Part shown: positions 36,806 to 44,636 of the stretch, piece by piece | Layout: every line of letters begins with the position of its first letter | Numbering within the stretch: the first letter of the stretch is position 1 | NCBI GenBank assembly: GCA_965214625.1 | Contig: OZ243962.1 | Span: 2,604,001 to 2,668,000 of the forward strand | Length of the DNA: 64,000 nucleotides | From: G965214625 sp965214625 | Lineage (GTDB): Bacteria; Pseudomonadota; Gammaproteobacteria; Arenicellales; Poriferihabitantaceae | Reading direction: 5' to 3' | Program-made: the position numbers and the translations under genes | The notes under the pieces: generated by a model | Database searches by the model: none | What the model saw: the letters and a program-made list of their open reading frames with translations, nothing else | What the model was told of the DNA's origin: nothing

Positions 36806-37077
36806 ACGTTGCGTTCGTCAAGAAAACGACGTAATGCACCAGGACGTTTGCTCAGTACCGGGAGAGGCTGTTGGGGTTGCCCAGATGGGACAAGGATTCC
36901 CTGTCGTTTTAGCTCATCCAGCCTGTCTTCCAGAGTTTGAGGGGGACGTGCTGCAGGGCGTATTTCGGCAACAGGCTCGCCACGGTAAGACACCGTAACC
37001 GTCTTGCCTTTCCGCACATGTCGTATCACCTCGGAGAAGTGTGCCTTGGCTTCGTATGTTGAATAGATGAGTTGCAT
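36802..37077 (-). CDS. Phd/YefM-type antitoxin
   Basis: A 91-residue antitoxin. The Phd/YefM N-terminal DNA-binding part is clear (YSTYEAKAHFSEVIRHVRKG, then VTVSYRGEPVAEIRP). The C-terminal part is Pro/Arg-rich and disordered-looking, ends PGALRRFLDERNV, and should wrap the toxin. Translation is coupled to the toxin gene. The promoter and repeat boxes immediately upstream suggest autoregulation by the toxin-antitoxin complex. Confidence 0.92.
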   Translation of the reverse strand: MQLIYSTYEAKAHFSEVIRHVRKGKTVTVSYRGEPVAEIRPAARPPQTLEDRLDELKRQGILVPSGQPQQPLPVLSKRPGALRRFLDERNV

Positions 37078-37084
37078 AAGGATT

Positions 37085-37113
37085 ATTGTAACTAGTCAAA
37101 CTAGTCTAGTCAA
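37085..37113 (-). promoter_or_regulatory. toxin-antitoxin promoter with repeated TAGTC operator boxes
   Basis: Minus-strand -35 TTGACT (37113-37108) and -10 TACAAT (37090-37085) are exactly 17 bases apart. The spacer consists of repeated ACTAGTC/TAGTCAAA units (37091-37114), likely the antitoxin binding sites. Only seven bases separate the -10 from the ATG at 37077, so the transcript would start at or next to the start codon (leaderless). Confidence 0.6.
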
Positions 37114-37237
37114 ATTAATAGGTAACCTGTAGTCGATTATGTCGAACGAGATATGATAAGCGGCTAAAAGCGGTTTGTCGTCACTAGCCGAGGTAGAAGC
37201 CGGATGGGTTAGTACCTACGTCCAGACCTACGCGGGG

Positions 37238-37255
37238 ACGGGCAGAAACGCCCGT
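37238..37255. repeat. small hairpin in the island gap
   Basis: ACGGGC (37238-37243) and GCCCGT (37250-37255) form a 6-bp stem with a 6-base loop. There is no T-run, so it is not a standard terminator. The surrounding 280-base gap (37078-37357) has no recognised gene. Confidence 0.35.
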
Positions 37256-37357
37256 TACTACCGCAACGTGTTGTATGGGGGTTGCGTGAAAGTAATGAGG
37301 TGAAACTTATATCTTCACTGACGGTCTGGATGTCGACGGGATCTGTCGGTTACCACA

Positions 37358-38311
37358 CTACGGAGATATCTGACGCAGCAAGGCCTTCACGACTGAGGTC
37401 GCATTTCCCGCCGCGAGATTGAGAAAGGTCTCCATCTCGTTTTTGTTACTACCGCCACCCGCCAGATCAGACAGGCTGCGTACCGCAATGTAGGGAACAC
37501 TATTAGAATATGCGACGTGGGCGATGGCAGAACTCTCCATGTCCAGTAAACGGGCTTCGAAAGTCTTGAAGACATACCTACGAAAGGCTTCGTTGTCGAT
37601 AAAGGCACCACCGGAAACGCCAGGGCCGCCAACCATTATCTTGGGGGTGTTTTCAAGGCACTGACCATCGGTTGTGCAGCGGGAAAGTGTGAGCTCTGCC
37701 GCTGCACGCCGGGCAGCGGGCAGAAGTTCCGTCTGGTCGACCGGGAACCAGAATCGAGACTTGGGTTGTTCATCGCCTTCGCGGAGCACGGTCACAGCGC
37801 GCGGAAACATCATGCCAAAGTTGGCATACGGATAGTCGAAGAAAGGAATCGTCTCCCAACCGCCATTCACCTCCCTTGCGAAGAGCATTTCAAGGTACTG
37901 TCCCCATCGGTCGGCAATCACGACATCGCCGATGTTGAGAGTCGGATCCACCCCTCCCGCGATTCCCGAAAACACGATCCGCTCAATCGGGAAATGGTCC
38001 AGCGCAAGTTGCAGGGTCATTGCCGCGTTGACGACACTGATCCCACTCAGAAACAATACGACCGGTTGGTTTTCCAGGATGCCGGTAGTAAACGTGACAC
38101 CGTTCAATGAATGTTCCGACACCTCCCCTTCAAGGCTCTCCCTGAGGAGTGTCAGCTCAGGCTCGAAGGCGGAAATAACAGCGGTCCGAGGAGTTGTGTC
38201 TTCGATGACATCCGCTTGGGACGGCGCAACAGTCAGAATCATCAGGATGGCGGCGAGGCCACCCAGCAGGAGATTCACCGAACGGGGCAAGCAGTTTGGA
38301 TACGTCATCAT
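37358..38311 (-). CDS. exported nucleoside phosphorylase/nucleosidase-like protein (PNP_UDP_1 fold)
   Basis: 317 residues from ATG 38311 (second ATG 38308). The N-terminus is a signal peptide: SVNLLLGGLAAILMILTVAPSQA. The mature part has the MTA/SAH-nucleosidase-like fold: AVISAFEPELTLL, VVLFLSGISVVNAAMTLQLAL, IVFSGIAGGVDPTLNIGDVVIA, and the nucleoside-binding LDMESSAIAHVA followed by VRSLSDLAGG with its catalytic Asp. Ordinary Pfs enzymes are cytoplasmic and about 230 residues; this one is longer and periplasmic. It may scavenge extracellular nucleosides. Lies inside the island between the TA pair and the nuclease. Confidence 0.85.
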   Translation of the reverse strand: MMTYPNCLPRSVNLLLGGLAAILMILTVAPSQADVIEDTTPRTAVISAFEPELTLLRESLEGEVSEHSLNGVTFTTGILENQPVVLFLSGISVVNAAMTLQLALDHFPIERIVFSGIAGGVDPTLNIGDVVIADRWGQYLEMLFAREVNGGWETIPFFDYPYANFGMMFPRAVTVLREGDEQPKSRFWFPVDQTELLPAARRAAAELTLSRCTTDGQCLENTPKIMVGGPGVSGGAFIDNEAFRRYVFKTFEARLLDMESSAIAHVAYSNSVPYIAVRSLSDLAGGGSNKNEMETFLNLAAGNATSVVKALLRQISP

Positions 38312-38350
38312 AGTATAGTAGTGGGAGTGAACTAAAGAACTTGGGCCAAA

Positions 38351-38737
38351 GTGAAGCGGTGCACGATTATCGCTGATTGTCCTGCGGGCCACAAGGATCA
38401 GGCCTGTGTCACACAGGCGCGCGCAGTACAGTCGGGGGCGGTCGAACATGATTGGCCGCTGGCTTATGCACTGGCGTGGTTGTCCGTCGCTGGCGGTGAC
38501 TCGGTTGTTTCGCCCTGGGTACGCCATCAATTCCCAAAGGTTGGGAAACTGATCCGTGATTTACGAGATACGTGGTGTAATCCCTTCAGCGATGGCCAAA
38601 GCGCTGCTCACGGCGCTGGCCTTGCTCCGTGCGTGAAGACGTCGAGTCAGGATTTTCGTACTCTCAATACTCGGTCCGTGAGGTTTGTCGTTATCTTGGC
38701 ATGGACAGTGCTCCTATGCTTGGTTCCAGGCGGATAG
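38351..38737 (+). pseudogene. probable remnant of a large helicase-type gene
   Basis: A 128-codon open frame whose middle (about 38417-38588) reads EHDWPLAYALAWLSVAGGDS then VVSPWVRHQFPKVGKLIRDL. From memory this wording resembles the region just before the RecQ-like helicase core in very large (>1,500 residue) helicase proteins found in bacterial accessory loci; I cannot verify it by search. The frame breaks down after RDTWCNPF, where the cysteine-rich continuation and Walker A should follow, and no helicase core is present. The remaining bases to 38913 hold nothing recognised. Confidence 0.4.
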
Positions 38738-38913
38738 AATCCACTCAACAGATGGTAATCCTACACTAAAAAGCTGTATAAAAGCTGCATCTCGAAAGAC
38801 CCATCGGAACTGCCGTCGCAGGGTCAACCTTCCTTGCTGCATTGGGGTTTGCGAAAATACATGAATACTGTACACTTTTGACTCTTCGATTGTCTCGTGA
38901 GGTCTCCAGAATC

Positions 38914-40152
38914 ATGGTTGCTGTACATGATGCACATGGCGGTTTGATTCGTATCGACCGTGCGAGCCCGGGTAGAGAAGAGTGCTTACAAAAAATTTCC
39001 GTTGGGACTCCGTCATCTCAGGGAGGAATTGATGAATCCACGTTGCAGGATTTACTCTTCCGAAATCCCAAAACGCTTCCGATCGCGGCAATTGATGCGG
39101 CTTACGACGGAGCCATTCCTGTCTGCCGGGAATTATCGACACCAGCTGGTTATCTGGACGCAATCTATGTCAATGCTCTCGGCCGCCTGACGCTGGCCGA
39201 ATTCAAACTATGGCGTAATCCGCAAGCTCGCCGGGAAGTCATCGGCCAGATTCTCGACTACGCGAAGGAGTTGGCGTCCTGGCGCTACGAGGACCTGCAG
39301 CGCGAGGTGTCCAAGTGTCTGAAACTTCCCGGCAACGCGCTCTATGAGCGGGTCCAGTCAGCTCACCCCAATGTGGATGAGTCTCAGTTCGTTGACAACG
39401 TTTCCCGTCACCTTAGGCGGGGCGAATTCCTTCTGTTGATTATCGGCGACGGCATTCGCGAAGGTGTCGAGAATATCGTGGATTTCGTCCAGCGATACGG
39501 TGGCCTTCATTTCAACCTCGCGATCGTGGAAGCGGCGTTGTATCGCGAGACCAACGAGCGCCTCATTGTCCAGCCCCGAATCCTGGTGCGCACCGAGATC
39601 GTGCCGCGCTTCGTTCTTGGGGCGGGTGATACACCCGACATACCCTTGGAAGAGTGCGAACACGACGATGTGCTATCGGATCTTCAAGAAGAAAACCTGC
39701 GCTTCTGGAGCGCGATCCTGGAAGACTACTCCTTTTCCGATAGCACGGTGGAGACTCCCGCAACGACCAAGGAATCGACGCTCTATGTGAAGGTGCGGAA
39801 TTCTGGATTCGGCGACTGGGGACTATCGTTCGTAGGCTACTTGCATCGTGGTTCCCGGAGCATGGGCTGCTACCTGACGCGCCGCAAGGACATCCCGCAT
39901 GCGGTGCGCGTTTATGGCCAGATCGAAGAGTTGCTGGACGAGCTCCGTGAGGAAATGGGTGACGATCTTGATGCTTGGGAAAACCCCGAGGGCAGGCCTA
40001 GGATCGGTTATCGTCAAGAAGGGCTGCCGGTCGGGGAATCTGATGACTCGCCCCGCTTTCAGGAGTCGGTTCGTTGGATGCGCGAAAAGTTGGATGGGAT
40101 AGTCAGCAACCTCCATCCTCGATTACAGCGAATGCTCGCTCGTGGTGGATAG
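38914..40152 (+). CDS. stand-alone PD-(D/E)XK nuclease-type protein
   Basis: 412 residues from ATG 38914 (GAGG at 38899-38902). A nuclease core is apparent in the N-terminal half: ESTLQDLLFRNPKTLP, as in NucS-like N-terminal helices, then LDAIYVNALGRLTLAEFKLWRN with the D...E-x-K triad, and the Q-x3-Y helix REVIGQILDYAKEL. The C-terminal 200 residues carry VRNSGFGDWGLSFVGYLHRGSRSMGCYL and acidic helices and match nothing I know. No partner gene with helicase or methylase function is adjacent. Codon usage differs from the TA genes beside it. A defence role is possible but unproven. Confidence 0.8.
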   Translation: MVAVHDAHGGLIRIDRASPGREECLQKISVGTPSSQGGIDESTLQDLLFRNPKTLPIAAIDAAYDGAIPVCRELSTPAGYLDAIYVNALGRLTLAEFKLWRNPQARREVIGQILDYAKELASWRYEDLQREVSKCLKLPGNALYERVQSAHPNVDESQFVDNVSRHLRRGEFLLLIIGDGIREGVENIVDFVQRYGGLHFNLAIVEAALYRETNERLIVQPRILVRTEIVPRFVLGAGDTPDIPLEECEHDDVLSDLQEENLRFWSAILEDYSFSDSTVETPATTKESTLYVKVRNSGFGDWGLSFVGYLHRGSRSMGCYLTRRKDIPHAVRVYGQIEELLDELREEMGDDLDAWENPEGRPRIGYRQEGLPVGESDDSPRFQESVRWMREKLDGIVSNLHPRLQRMLARGG

Positions 40153-40266
40153 AACACTGTGGCCCACGAAACCCGAGACAGGTGTGAAGGGCAAGTCAGC
40201 AGCCGTGAGCGATTTGGCGGTAGCAAGAAATATTCACTCGGTTATCTGGACAGCGTTACCACCGGG

Positions 40267-40482
40267 TTAAGGGCGATAACAAGGGGCACCCTGGCGCGGA
40301 AGTTGATCCCGCTTATCCAAAATCGCCCGGTCCACCGCCTTGAGCAAGCCCAATCGACGGTCGACTTCCCTCAGCAACAGGACGCCGGCATTCGAGGTAA
40401 TCGCCCCGCCGCCGAATGTGGCCTCGATCTGACGGCTCTTGAGGGTTGGAAATGCAATCGGTTTGAGGTTGCAATCTGTTAC
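40267..40482 (-). pseudogene. truncated IS1380-family transposase (N-terminus only)
   Basis: Minus-strand frame of 71 codons from about 40482 to the TAA at 40269-40267. It matches the N-terminus of IS1380-type transposases: FPTLKSRQIEATFGGGAITS, then NAGVLLLREVDRRLGL and RAILDKRD. The normal protein is about 430-480 residues with a DDE site, all of which is missing, and the initiation codon is degraded (GTA where ATG/GTG would be expected). A dead insertion-sequence end marking the right boundary of the island; the rest of the 417-base gap to recQ shows nothing else. Confidence 0.75.
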
Positions 40483-40569
40483 GGGTGAGATCCTCTGTAA
40501 TTCTCTTTAACTAATTGAATCATATCACAAAATGAGGTCTCACTTCCTTCATTTTATGTATTATTCGGG

Positions 40570-42411
40570 TTAGGGTGTCTTGTCATTGCGATCAAGATGC
40601 TGCTGCACCACTTCGAGAAAGGCGTCCCCGAATTTCTCCAGCTTGGCCTGACCCACGCCGCTAATTTGCAGCAATTCAGAATGCCGGCACGGCTTTTCTT
40701 CAGCGATGCCCATCAAGGTGCTGTCATGAAAGACCATGTAGGGCGGGATGTCGTGTTGTTGGGCAAGCTGCTGTCGGCATTGGCGCAATGCATCCCACAG
40801 TGGTTCATTTTCCGGATGAACAGCCGCTGTTTTTTTCGGTTTCCTGTCGGGGTCTTTGGTCCTTGCCGCCAGATCCTCGCGCAACACAAAACGGACCTTA
40901 CCGGTCAGTAATGGGCGTGTTTGGTCAGTGAAGCGCAGTGCGCCGAACCGTGCGGCGTCGCTGATCAGATAAGCGCCCACGAGCAGCTGTCGAATGACCG
41001 AGCGCCACTGGTCCGGCGACAGATCCGCGCCGATGCCGTAGGTGCTCAATGACTGGTGCCGATGTTGTCGGATTTTTGCCGTGTCCTTGCCACGCAACAC
41101 ATCAATGATATGCTGTGCACCGAAGCGCTGACCGGTTCGATAGATGCACGACAGCAGCTTTTGTGCAATTTCGGTTCCCTCCCGCGTTTTCGGTGGATTC
41201 AGGCAAAGATCGCAATTCCCGCACGGGGCGGATAATGACTCACCGAAATACGCCAGCAACGAGCGACGCCGACAGTGTGTGGTTTCGCACCAGCCGAGCA
41301 GCGATTCCAGTTTGTTTCGCTCGTTGCGTTTGTACAGCGGATCTGCATCGGAGCGCTCCACCATCTGGCTGCGTTGTACAACATCGCTGAGTCCGTAGAC
41401 CATCCAGGCCTCTGAGGGCTGTCCGTCGCGTCCCGCCCGCCCGGTTTCCTGGTAGTAGGATTCGAGACTTCCGGGCAGGTCCAGATGGACCACAAATCGA
41501 ACATCCGGTTTGTCGATTCCCATACCAAAGGCAATGGTGGCAACCATGATGAGGTTGTCCTCAATCAGGAATCGGGACTGGTTTTGAGCCCGAAAGGCAC
41601 TGTCCAGTCCCGCATGATAAGGCAACGCCCTGTAGCCACACTGGTTTAGCCATTCAGCCGTATGGTCCACCTTTTTTCGTGAAAGGCAATAGATGATGCC
41701 GCATGATTCGCGATGATCTTCAAGAAAATGCAGCAACTGATTGTTTGCATTGACCTTGGGTGCGACACGGTAGCGAATATTCGGTCGATCGAAACTACTG
41801 ACATATATCTCGGGATTGTCGAGTTGCAGCTTGTTCATGATTTCTTGTTGGGTGTCAGGAGTGGCGGTCGCTGTCAACGCCATGCGCGGCACGTTCGGAA
41901 AACACCTACCGAGTTGTCCCAAGGAGAGATAGTCGGGACGAAAGTCATGTCCCCATTGTGAAACACAATGTGCCTCATCAATGGCGATCAATGAAATCGG
42001 GTGACGCTGCAACCAGGTTAAGGTCTCTGCCTGCGAAAGCCTTTCCGGCGCGATATAGACCAGATCAATGTCGCCGAGGTGCATCTGTTGTGCAATATCC
42101 CGCTGTTGCTGTGGCGAGAGTGTCGAATTGAGAAAGGCGGCCCTGACGTCCAATTGTCGCAGTGCGTTGACCTGATCTTGCATCAGTGCGATCAGCGGCG
42201 AGACGATCAAGGCGATGCCGGGACGAAGCAGGGCGGGGATCTGATAGCACAGTGACTTCCCGCCACCGGTTGGCATCAGGACCAGGGTGTCGCGTCCCGT
42301 CAGTACACTTTCGATGATGGCCTCCTGGTGGCCGCGGAATTGATCGTAACCGAAGACCTGTTGCAGAAGGTTTCGCGCGTGGCGGGTCATTTCAGTGGTC
42401 GGTTGACTCAA
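40570..42411 (-). CDS. recQ: ATP-dependent DNA helicase RecQ
   Basis: 3'-5' DNA helicase for recombination and replication repair. 613 residues. Walker A MPTGGGKSLCYQIPALL, Walker B with the aromatic-rich loop IDEAHCVSQWGHDFRPDY, motif IV-VI ending QETGRAGRDGQ, zinc-binding cysteines in CETTHCRRRSLL and CGNCDLC, a winged-helix RQC domain (about 410-510) and a C-terminal HRDC domain (about 530-605). All modules of the E. coli-type enzyme are present. It marks return to chromosomal backbone after the island. Confidence 0.97.
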   Translation of the reverse strand: MSQPTTEMTRHARNLLQQVFGYDQFRGHQEAIIESVLTGRDTLVLMPTGGGKSLCYQIPALLRPGIALIVSPLIALMQDQVNALRQLDVRAAFLNSTLSPQQQRDIAQQMHLGDIDLVYIAPERLSQAETLTWLQRHPISLIAIDEAHCVSQWGHDFRPDYLSLGQLGRCFPNVPRMALTATATPDTQQEIMNKLQLDNPEIYVSSFDRPNIRYRVAPKVNANNQLLHFLEDHRESCGIIYCLSRKKVDHTAEWLNQCGYRALPYHAGLDSAFRAQNQSRFLIEDNLIMVATIAFGMGIDKPDVRFVVHLDLPGSLESYYQETGRAGRDGQPSEAWMVYGLSDVVQRSQMVERSDADPLYKRNERNKLESLLGWCETTHCRRRSLLAYFGESLSAPCGNCDLCLNPPKTREGTEIAQKLLSCIYRTGQRFGAQHIIDVLRGKDTAKIRQHRHQSLSTYGIGADLSPDQWRSVIRQLLVGAYLISDAARFGALRFTDQTRPLLTGKVRFVLREDLAARTKDPDRKPKKTAAVHPENEPLWDALRQCRQQLAQQHDIPPYMVFHDSTLMGIAEEKPCRHSELLQISGVGQAKLEKFGDAFLEVVQQHLDRNDKTP

Positions 42412-42977
42412 GAGACTGCGTCATTGTTTTGTCCGGTTGGTGGAGGAAAGTCGATGGTCTGGACAGGAGAGGATTCCAATCCGACAGGGACTTCCGGCGG
42501 CATTCCATCGGTTATGATATGCATTGGATCAGGGCAGCGATCATACGTTCTCTGGTTGTCGAATGCCAGATAATTGGTTCGAGTCTGCCTGCCAGGATTG
42601 TCCTGTACTGAAGCGACGAGTTGCGTGCCAGTGTCTGCGGGACTGCGGCGATCTTGCAACACGGCTGGGCTTGCGGGATCACCCTACCGTCGTATGGGCG
42701 CAGCATGACAGGAAATACCCGGGTGTTTCCTTAAAGTTCGCAGCGTTTGATGAATATCTCCTTGTCAATGAGCCGGGATTGACCAGCGAGCCGACTCGAT
42801 AATGATTTCCGCCAGATCGGATCCCAACTGCATGTTCACAGGGGTGTATACAAACGCCGCGGCCTTTTTGTCGAGGGAATTATTGCCGGGAGAATGATTG
42901 CTTGCGGGCATTGAAGTATATAATTCCCTCTCTGTTCATTAAATCAACATACAGCCCAAGCATCAATATACAGCCCA
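42412..42977. other. 566-base gap upstream of recQ and cobT
   Basis: Divergent promoter region of recQ (minus) and cobT (plus). The best coding candidate is a plus-strand frame 42563-42802 (79 codons, Cys-rich: SACQDCPVLKRRVACQCLRD), which vaguely resembles CVNH-type lectin repeats but has no ribosome-binding site or signal peptide; I do not call it. No cobalamin riboswitch is recognisable before cobT. Confidence 0.4.
42898..42924 (+). promoter_or_regulatory. candidate cobT promoter
   Basis: A perfect TATAAT at 42919-42924 lies 53 bases before cobT. The -35 is weak (TTGCTT at 42898-42903, spacing 15). Prediction only. Confidence 0.4.
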
Positions 42978-42980
42978 ATG
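42943..42980 (+). repeat. 19-bp imperfect tandem duplication ending at the cobT start codon
   Basis: Two 19-base units, 42943-42961 and 42962-42980, share 16 of 19 positions (ATCAAYATACAGCCCAA core). The second unit ends with the ATG of cobT. No Shine-Dalgarno precedes the gene, so the duplication occupies the place where one would be expected. Confidence 0.7.
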
Positions 42981-44024
42981 ACGACAGACTGGTTTTTGCA
43001 ACCCACGAAAACATACGACCGGGACCACATTGAAACGGCCCGGCAACGACAGGACCAGCTCACCAAACCCCCCGGTTCACTGGGCGCATTGGAGACAGTT
43101 GCGGTCAGACTGTGCGGGCTGTTGGGGCCCTCACCGCAGTTGGAGCATGTCAGCATCACTGTTTTTGCGGCAGACCACGGGGTCGCTGTCGAAGGTGTCT
43201 CTGCCTTCCCCCAGGTGGTGACCGGCGAGATGGTTCGTAATTTTTCCTGTGGTGGGGCGGCGATCAGTGTCCTTGCCCGATACCTGAAGGCCACGTTGGA
43301 GGTGGTCAACCTGGGGACGGTCAATGATCCCGGAGTGATCCCCGGAGTGGTCGATGCCAAGATCAACCCGCAAACCGGCAATCTGGCACGAGGGGCCGCG
43401 ATGACCGACGAGCAACTCAGAAGTGCCCTGATGGCCGGTCACGATGCCATTTCACGCGTTGCTCAACGCAATGCGTCCTTGTTTATCGGTGGAGATATGG
43501 GGATCGGCAATACCACGTCTGCGACGGCCCTGGGATGTGCTTATCTGAAGCTAGCTGCATCGGAACTGGTGGGGCCGGGGACCGGTCTGGATTCACGGGG
43601 GATCGCCCGCAAGACGGCGATCATCGATCAGGCACTGCGTCTTCATCAGGCCGAATTTGAGGATCCACTGGGGATATTGCGGTGTTTGGGCGGGTTTGAA
43701 ATAGCGGGATTGGCGGGTGCTTATATCGCCAGCGCTCAGGCGGGTATTCCGATACTGATCGATGGGTTCATTTCCACGGCCGCGGCACTGGCCGCGGTGA
43801 AGATCAATCCCGGAACCCTTCACTGGATGCTGCTGTCCCACACGTCGGCTGAACCGGGGCATCGCCGACTGGTCGATGCACTCGGTTTGCGGCCGCTCAT
43901 TGATTTGCAGATGCGGTTGGGAGAAGGCAGTGGTGCAGCAGTGACGGTTCCACTGCTGGAAATGGCCTGTCGACTGCATAACGAGATGGCGACATTTGAC
44001 GAGGCTGGCGTGTCCGAGGCGTAG
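42978..44024 (+). CDS. cobT: nicotinate-nucleotide--dimethylbenzimidazole phosphoribosyltransferase
   Basis: Forms alpha-ribazole phosphate for the lower ligand of cobalamin. 348 residues. The family stretches LTKPPGSLGALETVAV, VFAADHGVAVEGVSAFPQVVT, GGAAISVLARY, IGGDMGIGNTTSATAL, LGGFEIAGLAGAY, LIDGFISTAAALAA and the catalytic Glu region LRMRLGEGSGAAV-like (LQMRLGEGSGAAV) are all present. First gene of cobT-cobC-cobS. No sequence ribosome-binding site is seen before its ATG. Confidence 0.96.
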   Translation: MTTDWFLQPTKTYDRDHIETARQRQDQLTKPPGSLGALETVAVRLCGLLGPSPQLEHVSITVFAADHGVAVEGVSAFPQVVTGEMVRNFSCGGAAISVLARYLKATLEVVNLGTVNDPGVIPGVVDAKINPQTGNLARGAAMTDEQLRSALMAGHDAISRVAQRNASLFIGGDMGIGNTTSATALGCAYLKLAASELVGPGTGLDSRGIARKTAIIDQALRLHQAEFEDPLGILRCLGGFEIAGLAGAYIASAQAGIPILIDGFISTAAALAAVKINPGTLHWMLLSHTSAEPGHRRLVDALGLRPLIDLQMRLGEGSGAAVTVPLLEMACRLHNEMATFDEAGVSEA

Positions 44025-44041
44025 TTCGTTCTGATAACCGG

Positions 44042-44629
44042 ATGACACAATCCATCATCATTGATCTCCTGCGTCACGGGGAAACACAGCGTGAAGCGAT
44101 TTTTCGGGGCGTGACGGATGATCCATTAAGTGATGTCGGCTGGTCCCAGATGGTCAGTGCGACGAAGGGGGAAAACTGGCACAAGGTGATTACGTCGCCC
44201 TTGCAGCGCTGCCATCGATTTGCCCAGCACGTTGCACAGTTACAGAGGTGCACATTGGAGACGGATGATCGATTGAGTGAATATAACTTCGGAGATTGGG
44301 ACGGCAAGCCTTATGCGGACGTGTTGACGATGGAGGCACAACAGGTACAGCAGTTTTTCAACGATCCGGAAAGTCATACGCCGCCCAACGGGGAATGCTT
44401 TCGGACATTTCGTGATCGTGTTCTGGGGGCCTGGCAGGAACGGGTGGCACAGTCTCAGGCGGGCCGGAAAATACTGCTGGTCACACACGGTGGGGTGATG
44501 CTGGTCATTCTGGCGCATGTGCTTGGTGTGAAGTACATCCATGGGAAAATCCACCTGCCGTATGCCTGTCGCAGTCAGATCAGGGTTGAGCCGGGGAACG
44601 GCACTCCCTGCCTGGTCTCTCATCGATAA
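44042..44629 (+). CDS. cobC: histidine phosphatase, probable alpha-ribazole phosphatase
   Basis: A 195-residue phosphoglycerate-mutase-like phosphatase. The nucleophile motif LLRHGETQREAIFRG, the conserved Arg in TSPLQRCHRFA, Glu in LSEYNFGDWDGKPYADV and the second His in LLVTHGGVM are all present. Its position between cobT and cobS indicates dephosphorylation of alpha-ribazole phosphate or adenosylcobalamin 5'-phosphate. Unlike generic family members it lacks extra domains. Confidence 0.88.
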   Translation: MTQSIIIDLLRHGETQREAIFRGVTDDPLSDVGWSQMVSATKGENWHKVITSPLQRCHRFAQHVAQLQRCTLETDDRLSEYNFGDWDGKPYADVLTMEAQQVQQFFNDPESHTPPNGECFRTFRDRVLGAWQERVAQSQAGRKILLVTHGGVMLVILAHVLGVKYIHGKIHLPYACRSQIRVEPGNGTPCLVSHR

Positions 44630-44636
44630 TCGGGTC

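Noticed and set aside
37160..37310. Possible group II intron or transposon remnant (open stretch GWVSTYVQTYAGTGRNARYY).
   Set aside because: No domain V-like RNA motif or recognisable reverse transcriptase/transposase segment could be found.
42563..42802. 79-codon Cys-rich frame upstream of cobT that vaguely recalls CVNH lectin repeats.
   Set aside because: No RBS, no signal peptide, only a loose cysteine pattern.
42803..42977. Possible cobalamin riboswitch before cobT-cobC-cobS.
   Set aside because: No B12-box-like core (GCCACTG) or long structured leader can be found.
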